NCBI RefSeq assembly: GCF_000260135.1
Contig: NZ_JH651384.1
Location: forward strand, 4,262,693-4,326,692
DNA from: Thiothrix nivea DSM 5205
Lineage (GTDB): Bacteria > Pseudomonadota > Gammaproteobacteria > Thiotrichales > Thiotrichaceae
Direction of reading: 5' to 3'
Length of the DNA: 64,000 nucleotides
The notes beneath the pieces are model-generated. The model had not been told where the DNA came from and made no database searches. It was given only the letters and a program-made list of their open reading frames with translations. Position 1 is the first letter of the stretch; every line of letters begins with the position of its first letter. Below are positions 8,532 to 16,767 of the stretch, in pieces. The position numbers and the translations under genes are program-made.

Positions 8532-8606
8532 AAAACAGCTATACAGGGCGTCAAGAGGAGGCGTCCGAATACAACGGTTTTACATTCATCTGGAGGAGGA
8601 TGATTC

Positions 8607-9488
8607 ATGAAGAGAATTCTGGCGGCTGTTGTTCTGGGCAGTATTTCAGTGGGGGTTCATGCGGAAGGTCACTACGTACCCGGTATCGAAGGCGTCAAGG
8701 CAGCCAGCGTACCACCCGCCGGTAATTACTACATCGGTTATCTGGTCAACTACAACGTCGACTCGCTGAAAGCACCCGGCACCAGTGATGATATTCCTGT
8801 CAGCAATACCGGCACGGTGACCGCGTTGGCGCATCGTTTCGTGCACATGACTGACAAGAAGGTGCTGGGCGCGGATTACGGCGTGGAAGCCATCGTGCCG
8901 ATGATCAAGAAAGATTTCGATTTCCAGGCAGCTGGTTACAACAACGATAAGTCGGGCATCGGCGATGTGTATGTCGGCCCGCTCGTACTGGGCTGGCATG
9001 GCGATAACTGGGACGCAGTGGGTGCCGCCGGTGTCTGGCTGGATACCGCCAACAGCGATGAGCTGGCTTCCCCCGGCAATGGTTACAAGGGAACCATGCT
9101 GACTGGCGGTGGCACGGCTTATCTCAACGCTGACAAGAGTGTTTCCGCCTCCGGTCTGATGCGCTATGAGCTGAACGGCAAAAAGGATGGCGGCTTTGAG
9201 CCGGGTGACCAGGTTTCCCTGGAATGGGGGTTGGGCAAAAAGGTCAGTGAAACCACTGAACTGGGGCTGGTTGGCTACGACCAGTGGCAAGTCAGCAAGG
9301 ACAAGGGTACCGGTGCTACTGACGACAAGTTCAGCAGACATGCCGTGGGTGTTGAAGGCAGTTATCTGGTGAAAAGCCTGGGAGGCATCCTCAAGGCCGG
9401 TTACTACGACGAGTACAAGGTAAATGCGGGTAGTGGCCCTGCCCCAACCGGCAACCTGTTCCGCGTCAATTTCGTCAAGCCGTTCTAA
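8607..9488 (+). CDS. Outer-membrane protein of the MetA-pathway phenol degradation family
   Basis: 293 residues with a signal peptide (MKRILAAVVLGSISVGVHAEG, cleavage after Ala19/Glu20 region). The remaining sequence is Gly/Asn/Asp-rich with alternating hydrophobic strands and ends in NLFRVNFVKPF, a C-terminal aromatic typical of outer-membrane beta barrels. This matches the family often annotated 'putative MetA-pathway of phenol degradation'. It probably helps aromatic substrates cross the outer membrane. It is the first gene behind the sigma54 promoter and is followed after 25 bp by the ferredoxin gene. Exact substrate is unknown. Confidence 0.85.
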   Translation: MKRILAAVVLGSISVGVHAEGHYVPGIEGVKAASVPPAGNYYIGYLVNYNVDSLKAPGTSDDIPVSNTGTVTALAHRFVHMTDKKVLGADYGVEAIVPMIKKDFDFQAAGYNNDKSGIGDVYVGPLVLGWHGDNWDAVGAAGVWLDTANSDELASPGNGYKGTMLTGGGTAYLNADKSVSASGLMRYELNGKKDGGFEPGDQVSLEWGLGKKVSETTELGLVGYDQWQVSKDKGTGATDDKFSRHAVGVEGSYLVKSLGGILKAGYYDEYKVNAGSGPAPTGNLFRVNFVKPF

Positions 9489-9513
9489 CACCTTGTAGCA
9501 AAGGAATTCCGCC

Positions 9514-9855
9514 ATGTTCGGATTATCAGCCCACAAGGTCGCTATCCCGGAAACGGGCGAAAGCTTTTCCTGCAAGGACAAGGAAGCCCTGCTGGCCGCC
9601 ATGGTCAAGCTGGGGCGCAAGGGTATCCCGGTCGGCTGCCTGAACGGCGGCTGCGGGGTGTGCAAGGTGCGCGTCCTGCAAGGTGATGTAACGCCCACCG
9701 GCCCGATCAGCCGCGCGCATGTTTCTGCAGAAGAGGAAGCATCGCACATCACGCTGGCTTGCAGGGCCACCCCGACGACCGATGTATCGCTGGAAATTCT
9801 GGGCAAGATGAAAAAATCATTTCTTGCCCAGTGCGGTAAGCCCAAAGCGGGCTAA
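9514..9855 (+). CDS. dmpQ: Plant-type [2Fe-2S] ferredoxin, XylT/DmpQ-like
   Basis: 113 residues with C42-x4-C47-x2-C50 and Cys83, the plant-type [2Fe-2S] pattern. In meta-cleavage operons the XylT/DmpQ/NahT ferredoxin re-reduces oxidised, inactive Fe(III) in catechol 2,3-dioxygenase. It sits directly upstream of the dioxygenase gene (45 bp), the standard order. AAAGGA ribosome binding site upstream. The C-terminal tail after residue ~95 is short and basic. Confidence 0.92.
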   Translation: MFGLSAHKVAIPETGESFSCKDKEALLAAMVKLGRKGIPVGCLNGGCGVCKVRVLQGDVTPTGPISRAHVSAEEEASHITLACRATPTTDVSLEILGKMKKSFLAQCGKPKAG

Positions 9856-9900
9856 CTCACAATTCATCACGTTACGTAACTCGAGAGAGAGGAGATTATT

Positions 9901-10845
9901 ATGGGAGTGATGCGAATCGGCCATATCAATATCAATATCATGGATATGGAGGCTGCCCTCAACCACTATGAAAAAGTGTTGGGGATGAAAACCGTTCATA
10001 CGGATGAGGCGGGTAACAAATACCTGAAATGCTGGGATGAATGGGATAAATACTCCCTGATTCTTCAGGAAACCGATCAGGCTGGCCTTAACCACGTTGC
10101 CTACAAGGTGGAAAAGGAATCCGACCTGGATGAACTGCAACAGCGTATCGAAAATTCTGGCGTCAGTACGGAAATGCTGCCAGAAGGCACCATGCCATTC
10201 ACTGGCCGCCTGCTGAAATTCCTTCTACCCAGCGGTCATGAAATGCGCCTGTATGCGACCAAGGAATGCGTCGGTACTGACGTAGGCTCCACCAACCCTG
10301 ATCCGTGGCCGGATGACATTAAGGGTGCGGGCGCGCATTGGCTGGATCACTGCCTGTTGATGTGCGAAATGGACCCTGAAAAAGGCGTAAACAAAGTAGT
10401 GGAATCCACCAACTTCATGATGAATGTGCTGGACTTCAACCTGGCAGAACAGGTCATGGTTGGGCCGGAAGGCAACATTCAGGCGGCAACCTGGTTGTTC
10501 CGTACCTCCACCCCGCACGACATCGCTTTCGTGGCTGGCTCGCGCATGGGTCTGCACCATTTCGCCTTCTTCCTCGACGGCTGGAGCGACGTGCTGAAAG
10601 CGGCTGACATCATGGCGAAAAACCGTGTCAAGGTCGACGTGGCGCCAACCCGTCACGGTATTACCCGTGGTGAAACCATTTACTTCTTCGATCCATCCGG
10701 TAACCGTAATGAAACCTTTGCCGGTCTGGGTTACATGGCACAACCTGACCGTCCGGTTATTACCTGGACGGAAGACCAATTGTGGCGCGGTATTTTCTTC
10801 CACTCCGGGGAAGAGTCCGGTTCCTTCACGACGGCTTACACTTGA
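9901..10845 (+). CDS. dmpB: Catechol 2,3-dioxygenase
   Basis: 314 residues in two vicinal-oxygen-chelate modules. By comparison with XylE the Fe(II) ligands are His150, His220 and Glu271, and the second-sphere residues His206, His252 and Tyr261 are all present ([21 protein letters not shown]). It cleaves catechol to 2-hydroxymuconic semialdehyde, the substrate of the hydrolase at 1910-2731. Strong GAGAGGAG ribosome binding site. Sequence between the first two metal ligands is somewhat longer than in XylE. Confidence 0.95.
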   Translation: MGVMRIGHININIMDMEAALNHYEKVLGMKTVHTDEAGNKYLKCWDEWDKYSLILQETDQAGLNHVAYKVEKESDLDELQQRIENSGVSTEMLPEGTMPFTGRLLKFLLPSGHEMRLYATKECVGTDVGSTNPDPWPDDIKGAGAHWLDHCLLMCEMDPEKGVNKVVESTNFMMNVLDFNLAEQVMVGPEGNIQAATWLFRTSTPHDIAFVAGSRMGLHHFAFFLDGWSDVLKAADIMAKNRVKVDVAPTRHGITRGETIYFFDPSGNRNETFAGLGYMAQPDRPVITWTEDQLWRGIFFHSGEESGSFTTAYT

Positions 10846-10850
10846 TACCC

Positions 10851-11288
10851 ATGAACAGTATCAGTGTCAGCCAGACCTTGATCGACTGGCAGGCTGCTGC
10901 CACTGCCGCGCAAGCGGCGGTGGCGGAAGCTGCCGCCATCGGGGTAAAAATCAACGTGGCGGTGGTCGACCCCTCCGGTACATTGATGTCATTCCTGCGG
11001 ATGCCGGGTGCGCCACTGCATTCCGTCGAGATTGCCATCGATAAAGCCTACACCGCCGCCAGCTTTGGTTTACCCACCCATTTGTGGCAGGAAGCGTTAC
11101 AGGAACATTCGCCTGGTGTTCAGGACGGCATTCCGCGTCGCCCGCGTTTTGTCGCTTTCGGCGGTGGTTTGCCAATCATGCATAACGGTGAACGCATTGG
11201 CGCGATCGGTGTTTCCGGTGCCACTGAGGAACAGGACCAGCAATGTGCACAGGCCGGATTACGGGCTATCGGAGCCGATGGCGCCTAG
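10851..11288 (+). CDS. GlcG/HbpS-family protein
   Basis: 145 residues from ATG 10851, 5 bp after the dioxygenase stop. The sequence (AVVDPSGTLMSFLRMPGA, IAIDKAYTAASFGLPT, FGGGLPI, IGAIGVSGATEEQDQQCA) is a single GlcG/HbpS domain. Such small proteins occur in several aromatic operons; some members bind heme or cobalamin, but no function is established here. Tight spacing indicates co-translation with catechol 2,3-dioxygenase. A longer in-frame start at 10782 would overlap the dioxygenase and lacks a ribosome binding site. Confidence 0.82.
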   Translation: MNSISVSQTLIDWQAAATAAQAAVAEAAAIGVKINVAVVDPSGTLMSFLRMPGAPLHSVEIAIDKAYTAASFGLPTHLWQEALQEHSPGVQDGIPRRPRFVAFGGGLPIMHNGERIGAIGVSGATEEQDQQCAQAGLRAIGADGA

Positions 11289-11360
11289 TGGTTTCTTGCT
11301 TTCTCCTCATTACCGCCCTGTAATCAAACAACAGCCACTAATGGTTACGGGGTATGGGTG

Positions 11361-12338
11361 ATGATGAAACAGGGCAAAACATGGCGGATAGCCGTCATCG
11401 GTGCAGGTGGTATCGGCTGCTATTACGGCGCAAGGCTGCTGACTCAAGGCCACGATGTCTGGTTTGTGGCGCGGGGTGCACATTTGCGCGCCCTGCAAGC
11501 CACCGGCCTTAGCCTCAGTCACCCTGATTTCAATTTCAACGGCAAGGTGGAGGCGTGCAGTCTGAATGAGTTACTGGCGCAACAACAACCCGCTGATCTG
11601 GATGCATTGCTGATCTGCACCAAGGCAACCGCAACACAGGAAGTGGCAGCACTCCTGCATGACTGGTTTACGCGAACCGGCCAAAAAGTGCCGGTCATTT
11701 CCCTGCAAAACGGTATCGATAACGAACCACAACTGGCTGACATGCTGGGTGCGGATTGCGTTATCGGTGGTCTGGCGGTACGTATTGGCGGGCACATCAC
11801 CTGCCCCGGTGTGGTGGAAGCAACCGGTGTGGCACAGGTGATTATGGGTACATGGCCTCATGCAGGCAGTGTTGCCGACCAGTGTTTTGGCGAGTTGCTG
11901 CCACCGTTGGTGGAGGCGTTCAATCAGGCAGGCATCCCCACCCGGCAAGTGACTGACATCCGCCGCGAACTGTGGCGCAAGCTGCTGATCAACAACGGGG
12001 TCAATCCGCTGTCGGCGCTGACCGGGCTGGATACTCGCACCCTCAGCAACCACCCGCAATTCGGCTCCATCGTCCATCAGCTCATGCTGGAAGCCGCTTC
12101 GGTCGCCCGCGCTGACGACGAGCCGCTGACCACGCAGGATGCGGATGAAATGTACGAGCTGATCCGCGCCTTCGACCCCATCAAAACCTCGATGCTGGTC
12201 GATCTGGAAAAAGGCCGCCAACTGGAAGTCGACGCCATCAGCGGCGCGGTTATCCGGCGCGCGCGGCAACTGGGGCTTGCCGTTCCCTATACCGAAACCG
12301 TACATGCCCTACTTAAACATCAACTGGAAGGAACATAA
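11361..12338 (+). CDS. Ketopantoate reductase family (PanE/ApbA) NADP-dependent dehydrogenase
   Basis: About 325 residues. N-terminal Rossmann motif AVIGAGGIGCYYGARL, then the family signature region LLICTKATATQEV, SLQNGIDNE and the C-terminal helical domain with the catalytic Lys region (RRELWRKLLINNGVNPLSAL) and KTSMLVDLEKGR. Members reduce 2-ketopantoate in pantothenate synthesis, but paralogues in aromatic operons often have unassigned oxoacid substrates. It is the fifth gene of this operon with an SDR gene starting 3 bp after its stop, so I favour a catabolic or detoxifying role. GTG 11358, ATG 11361 and ATG 11364 are all possible starts. Confidence 0.82.
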   Translation: MMKQGKTWRIAVIGAGGIGCYYGARLLTQGHDVWFVARGAHLRALQATGLSLSHPDFNFNGKVEACSLNELLAQQQPADLDALLICTKATATQEVAALLHDWFTRTGQKVPVISLQNGIDNEPQLADMLGADCVIGGLAVRIGGHITCPGVVEATGVAQVIMGTWPHAGSVADQCFGELLPPLVEAFNQAGIPTRQVTDIRRELWRKLLINNGVNPLSALTGLDTRTLSNHPQFGSIVHQLMLEAASVARADDEPLTTQDADEMYELIRAFDPIKTSMLVDLEKGRQLEVDAISGAVIRRARQLGLAVPYTETVHALLKHQLEGT

Positions 12339-12341
12339 CTC

Positions 12342-13136
12342 ATGGATCTGCAATTGCAAGGCAAACGCGCCCTGATTACCGGCTCAACCGCGGGTATTGG
12401 CTTTGCCAGCGCCCGTGAACTGGCCGCCGAAGGAGCCAGCGTTGTCATCAATGGCCGCAGTGTTGATAGGGTAGAGACAGCCCGTCAACAACTTTTGGCT
12501 GAATTCCCCCAGGCTAATGTACGGGGTGTCGCCGCAGACTTATCGACAGCTATCGGGGTTTGGTCGTTGGTGAATGCTGTGCCAGAAGTTGATATTTTGG
12601 TCAACAACCTGGGTATTTTTGATCCCCAGCCGTTTGAAGCCATTGAGGATGAAGAATGGTTTCGCTTTTTCGAGGTCAATGTCATGAGTGGTGTGCGTCT
12701 TTCCCGCCAGTATTTGCCACGCATGAAAGCGGCCAATTGGGGGCGGATCATTTTCATCTCCAGTGAATCCGGCCTGTGCCCGCCAGCGGAAATGGTGCAT
12801 TATGGCATGACCAAATCCGCACAGTTATCTGTGTCCCGTGGGCTGGCGGAAACTTGCGCTGGCACCAATGTCACTGTCAATTCCGTCTTGCCTGGCCCGA
12901 CCCGTACCGAGGGTGTGGGTGACTTTTTCGGCAAACTGGCGGCAGAAGCCGGGCAGACACTGGCGGAAACCGAAACGGACTTTTTTGCCAACGCCCGCCC
13001 GACGTCGATCATCAAACGGTTTATCGAGCCGCAGGAAATTGCTGCGATGGTCACTTACCTGTGTAGCCCGCGTGCTGCTGCGACCAATGGGGCGGCCGTG
13101 CGGGTGGAAGGCGGTATTGTTCGCGCCCTGATGTGA
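12342..13136 (+). CDS. Short-chain dehydrogenase/reductase
   Basis: 264 residues, classical SDR: TGSTAGIGFA (cofactor, ~13-22), NNLGIF, ISSESG and the catalytic Tyr/Lys in YGMTKSA, then LPGPTRTEGV. The Gly-rich loop with an Arg-containing NGRSVDR after beta2 suggests NADP(H) preference. Coupled to the upstream dehydrogenase (3 bp spacing, AAGGA site) and followed immediately by a truncated ABM gene. Substrate is unknown; presumably an alcohol or ketone from aromatic catabolism. Confidence 0.88.
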   Translation: MDLQLQGKRALITGSTAGIGFASARELAAEGASVVINGRSVDRVETARQQLLAEFPQANVRGVAADLSTAIGVWSLVNAVPEVDILVNNLGIFDPQPFEAIEDEEWFRFFEVNVMSGVRLSRQYLPRMKAANWGRIIFISSESGLCPPAEMVHYGMTKSAQLSVSRGLAETCAGTNVTVNSVLPGPTRTEGVGDFFGKLAAEAGQTLAETETDFFANARPTSIIKRFIEPQEIAAMVTYLCSPRAAATNGAAVRVEGGIVRALM

Positions 13137-13145
13137 GGAATGTGT

Positions 13146-13328
13146 ATGACTGCACCGACTACCAATGATTTGCTGGATTGCCCCCCCGGTCAGGAATGCC
13201 CTGTCACCGTCAGTGTCGCCCGTAAAGTCAAAGCGGGTAAGGAAGCAGCCTACGAAGACTGGCTGCATGGGGTAAACGCGGCAGCGCATCGGTTTCAGGG
13301 GCATCAGGGTTCTAATGTGTTTCGTTGA
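13146..13328 (+). pseudogene. N-terminal fragment of an antibiotic biosynthesis monooxygenase (ABM)-domain protein
   Basis: About 60 codons from ATG 13146 (GAGGA 6 bp upstream). CPVTVSVARKVKAGKEAAYE followed by FQGHQGSNVFR matches the first two strands and helix of ABM-fold proteins, which are normally ~100-190 residues; here the frame hits TGA right after the conserved Phe-Arg. The rest of the domain is absent downstream. The break point is followed by the membrane-protein ORF, so this looks like a gene cut by an insertion or deletion. Confidence 0.65.
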
Positions 13329-13386
13329 AAAACGCCGCAGGATTGTTGAGACTGCACGGCTTGTCCGTTTGAAAAAGTTTTCTTCC

Positions 13387-14685
13387 ATGTTGTCACGACT
13401 GGTTTCCTCCGGTGTTCTCGCCAGCGTTTGTCTGCTGGGCATGGCGCTGGGCAGCGTCCTGCATTTGCTGGTTCCCGCCGTTCCCTTGTGGGTCAGTGGC
13501 CTGTGCGGTTGGTCGGCGCTGGTTTTCATGTTGCTGGGCAGCCGTTCGTTACAGCCTTTTACCCAGTTTTTCCTGCTGGCGGGTGCGGGGGGATTGCTGC
13601 TGGTGTGGGGTATCCTGCGGGGCGGGCATGTATCCACGACCGATATTCTGCTGCAAAACAACGGGCTGCTGGTGATGCTGTATTGCGTCGGTTTCTTGCG
13701 TCTGATTGCAGCGGGGGAGGGTGCGGTGCAAGAGTCTCTCCCCATGGGTAGAAAGGCTTTTCTGCAAACCTTGCTGGGAATGCAGTTGCTGGGTGCGGTG
13801 ATCAATATTTCGATCCTGATGCTGATGGCGGAACGGCTGCGTGCCGGTGGCGCACTGGACAGGCGGGCAGCAGTCGTGCTGAGCCGGGGATTTTCCATGG
13901 CGGCTTACTGGTCGCCGTTTTTCGCGGCAATGGCGGTGGCTTTGACTTATGCACCGGGGGCGCAACTGTATTCGGTGGTGCTGACGGGGCTGGGGCTGAT
14001 GCTGGTTTCCCTGCTGGTTAGCGTGCTGGAACTGGGTGGGTGGCGGTTGCAAAAGGTGGCGGACTTTCGCGGGCATCCGTTGCATTTTTCCAGCTTGATT
14101 ATTCCGTTGATGCTGGCGGTTAGCGTGATGGTGCTGCACGCATGGCTGCCATCCGTGCCGGTACTGATGGAGGTCAGTATCACTTCAGTGTTGCTGACCG
14201 TGGTATTTCTGTGGATCAAGCGTCCGCAGAGCGTGCGGCGGGAACTGACGGCGCATGTACAAGCCAGCGGTGCGCGGATGGCGCGGGAGGTGTCGCTGTT
14301 TCTGGGCGCGGGGTTGTTAAGCGTCGGTGTCCAGACCCTATCCGGCACGTTCGATTGGCAGCCATTCAGCCACTTTGGCGGATTGCAGGCGAGTCTGGCG
14401 CTGGCGGCCGCCATTCTGGTATCGCTGTCCGGGGTGCATCCGGTGGTCAGCGTTAGCGTGCTGGGTTCGCTGCTTACCTCGCTGCCTGTTGATCCGAATA
14501 TGCTGGCGGTGTTGTTCCTGTGTTTCTGGAGTTTGGGCGTGGTGGCCAGCCCATTTTCCGGGCTTAACACCGTTCTGCGCGGCCAGTTCGATGTATCCGG
14601 GATGGCGTTGTTCAAGGGCAACATCCGCTATGTGCTGCTGATGTGGCTGGTCGCTTCTCTAGTGTTTTTTGGAAAAATGGGATAG
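13387..14685 (+). CDS. Multi-pass membrane protein, possible ion transporter, function unknown
   Basis: About 430 residues from ATG 13387; the frame is open from 13315 but the extra N-terminus is basic and unlike the rest, and no start has a clear ribosome binding site. I count roughly 11-12 hydrophobic segments, with the C-terminal one ending VASLVFFGKMG. The segment SGVHPVVSVSVLGSLL and later CFWSLGVVASPFSGLNTVLRG resemble the hairpin regions of ion-transporter-superfamily permeases, but I cannot name a family. It is flanked by broken genes (ABM fragment before, SDR fragment after), so it may have arrived by insertion. Confidence 0.7.
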   Translation: MLSRLVSSGVLASVCLLGMALGSVLHLLVPAVPLWVSGLCGWSALVFMLLGSRSLQPFTQFFLLAGAGGLLLVWGILRGGHVSTTDILLQNNGLLVMLYCVGFLRLIAAGEGAVQESLPMGRKAFLQTLLGMQLLGAVINISILMLMAERLRAGGALDRRAAVVLSRGFSMAAYWSPFFAAMAVALTYAPGAQLYSVVLTGLGLMLVSLLVSVLELGGWRLQKVADFRGHPLHFSSLIIPLMLAVSVMVLHAWLPSVPVLMEVSITSVLLTVVFLWIKRPQSVRRELTAHVQASGARMAREVSLFLGAGLLSVGVQTLSGTFDWQPFSHFGGLQASLALAAAILVSLSGVHPVVSVSVLGSLLTSLPVDPNMLAVLFLCFWSLGVVASPFSGLNTVLRGQFDVSGMALFKGNIRYVLLMWLVASLVFFGKMG

Positions 14686-14686
14686 G

Positions 14687-14845
14687 CGGCAAGAAAGTCT
14701 GGTGCAGGAATATGCGGGTAAAGGCATTACCGCCAATCTGGTGTGCCCCGGCCTGACCCGCACGGCACGGCTGGAAGCGTTAATTGCGACGACATCCACC
14801 CGTACCGGTCAGGATGAGGCAACTTTTCCTTTTTCGTGCAGGTGA
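14687..14845 (+). pseudogene. C-terminal remnant of a short-chain dehydrogenase
   Basis: In the frame starting at 14687 the translation contains YAGKGITANLVCPGLTRTA and ends at TGA 14843-14845. This is the SDR motif between the catalytic Tyr-Lys and the substrate loop; the N-terminal two thirds and the true C-terminus are missing. It has no start and no ribosome binding site. It is not a copy of the intact SDR at 12342-13136. Confidence 0.7.
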
Positions 14846-14864
14846 TTGATGGAGAAATAAAATC

Positions 14865-14906
14865 TTGACAATTTGTTTGCACCAACTAATATTAACGAAC
14901 GTTAAT
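14865..14906 (+). promoter_or_regulatory. Sigma70 promoter with overlapping TetR-type operator
   Basis: TTGACA (14865-14870), 16-bp spacer, TAATAT (14887-14892). The palindrome ATTAACG-AA-CGTTAAT (14891-14906) overlaps the -10 and the expected start point, 15 bp before the TetR gene. This is the expected arrangement for an autorepressed TetR regulator that also controls the following efflux operon. Confidence 0.75.
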
Positions 14907-14920
14907 TAATTTTCTATTCC

Positions 14921-15514
14921 ATGAAAACCAATCAAACCAAACCACATCTATTGGAAACCGCTATCACTTTGTTTTCCAAAAAAGGTTACAACGGCGTTTC
15001 CATGCGGGACATTGCCAAAGAAGTGGGGATTAGCCCGCCTGCGCTTTATAACCATTTTGACAGCAAGGAAGCGCTTTACCGTGCGGCGATTTCGACAACA
15101 TTTGAAGACAAGTCCACCCGTTTGCTGGCAACCATGTCAGCCAGCGATGAACCGTTGCAATGTCTGCGGCTCTTCATCCAGATCCTTGTTGAAGAAATGC
15201 AGGCAGACCGACGGTTTCATCGCCTGATACAGTGGGAATTTCTTGATGCTGATGCAGAGCGCCTGGCTTTCCTGGGAAATTTTATCTTTAACAAGGTGCA
15301 CCAGCCGTTCATCCATTTACTGGAAAAACTGAAACCGGGCTGTGATGCGGTATTGCTGTCAGACATGATTTTTGGAATGGCAAAACAGCATTTTGAGATG
15401 GAGCCCGTGTTGCCTTACATGTCAACGTATGAGGCCGGGAAACGAACAGCTACCGAAGTGGCTGACATGATGCTAACTGTCCTCACCCCTTTTTTCCATA
15501 CGGTGGACAAATGA
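14921..15514 (+). CDS. TetR/AcrR-family transcriptional repressor of the efflux operon
   Basis: 197 residues. The N-terminal helix-turn-helix (LLETAITLFSKKGYNGVSMR then IAKEVGISPPALYNHF) is typical of TetR/AcrR. The C-terminal ligand domain is divergent, as usual. It is followed 40 bp later by an RND membrane-fusion gene in the same direction and is preceded by a promoter overlapping a palindromic operator. Likely to sense an aromatic or solvent ligand and repress efflux, by analogy with TtgR-type regulators. Confidence 0.88.
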   Translation: MKTNQTKPHLLETAITLFSKKGYNGVSMRDIAKEVGISPPALYNHFDSKEALYRAAISTTFEDKSTRLLATMSASDEPLQCLRLFIQILVEEMQADRRFHRLIQWEFLDADAERLAFLGNFIFNKVHQPFIHLLEKLKPGCDAVLLSDMIFGMAKQHFEMEPVLPYMSTYEAGKRTATEVADMMLTVLTPFFHTVDK

Positions 15515-15554
15515 TCCGGCCTGAAGATTTACCTTTGTTTTCCATGAGGTTGCC

Positions 15555-16764
15555 ATGAAACTTCCCAGTACACTACCCGCATCTGCTGTTCTTGGCCTGA
15601 TGCTGCTGTTTCTGGTTGGCTGTCAGTCAGACCAGCAGGCCGCAGCTAACGGGGCGGATGTTGCCCGTCCTCCGGCTGCCGTTGATGTCAGAACGTTGGT
15701 CGCCAAAGATATTGAACTGAAAGAAACCAGTTCAGGGCGGGTGGCTGCCTTCCGGGAGGCGGAAGTACGCCCCCAGATTAGCGGTATTATCCAGAAGCGC
15801 CTGTTTGAAGAAGGCAGCACCGTCAAAAAAGGGGATGTTCTGTATCAGGTTGATCCAGCCCCCCTACCAGGCAGCGTTGGAAAGTGCCAAGGCTGGGCTG
15901 GCGGTAGCCCAGGCCGATCTGAACAGTACCCGTAACAAGGCTGAGCGTTACCGTAAGCTTGCGGCGCAATTGGTAGTTAGCAAACAGGATACAGAAGATA
16001 CCACCGCAGCCTGGAAGCTGGCGGAAGCCCAGATACAGGTTGCCAAGGCTGCTATCCAGAGCGCCAATATCAATCTGGGCTATACCCGGATTACTGCACC
16101 GATCAGTGGTGTTATCAGCCGCTCCAGTGTTACCGAAGGGGCGTTGGTGTCGGCACAGCAAACAACAGCACTGGCAACCATCCGCCAGTTGTCACCTGTA
16201 TATGTAGACATAAAGCGTAATGCGCTGACGGCTATGAAATCCAGCCAGCAAACCGCCCCGGAAGTTTTACTCACCCTGGAGGATGGGACAGCTTACCCTG
16301 AAACAGGCGTGCTCAAGTCCTCTGAATCCAGCGTGGATGAGGGAACCGGTATGCTGAATGCCCGTGCCCTGTTTGAAAACAAGGATGGTTTGTTATTGCC
16401 GGGGATGTTTGTCCGCGCCAGCCTTGCCACGGAAACTGTCAGAAATGCCCTGTTGGTTCCCCAGCAGGGTATTCAGCGAACCCCGAATGGTGGCACGTCT
16501 GCCTTGGTGGTTAATACGGAAAACAAGGTGGAAAGCCGTGAAGTCGTCGTTACTGAGGCCATTGCAGATCAATGGCTGGTTCGTTCCGGCCTGGTTGCGG
16601 GTGACCGGGTGATTTACTCCGGACTGCAAAAGGTCAAAGTAGGTGACACCGTACAACCGCTTGAGGATGGTAAACCTGTTGATGATGGTTCCAAGGCTAC
16701 AGGAAGCGGTGAATCAGACGATGACGATGCAGGCAACCCCGCTTCCGGGCAAAAACAGGAGTAG
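15555..16764 (+). pseudogene. RND efflux membrane fusion protein (AcrA/MexA family), frameshifted
   Basis: The 5' ORF carries a lipoprotein signal (FLVGC lipobox) and the first half of the lipoyl domain (EVRPQISGIIQKRLFEEGS, YQVDPAP). The 3' ORF (in frame from 15805) carries the alpha-hairpin, ITAPISGVISRSSVTEGALV, beta-barrel and membrane-proximal domains to the stop at 16764. The break is a run of six C at 15859-15864; with five C the frame is continuous (VDPAPYQAALESAK), giving ~400 residues. Either a real inactivating mutation or a homopolymer error. Immediately followed (3 bp) by the RND pump gene. Confidence 0.85.
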
Positions 16765-16767
16765 GTC

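Larger units (their letters stand above)
8155..8606. promoter_or_regulatory. 452-bp intergenic control region between DODA gene and the catechol operon
   Basis: AT-rich region between divergent genes. It holds, left to right, a 13-bp palindrome (8246-8258), a leftward terminator, a 10-bp perfect inverted repeat with an 18-bp spacer (8416-8453), and a sigma54 -24/-12 element (8516-8531). The gene at 8607 has a strong GGAGGAGG ribosome binding site at 8592-8599. I see no ORF in it. Confidence 0.75.

Noticed and set aside
8646-9845. 399-codon minus-strand open frame opposite the outer-membrane protein and ferredoxin genes
   Set aside because: Spans two real genes in antisense, no family features.
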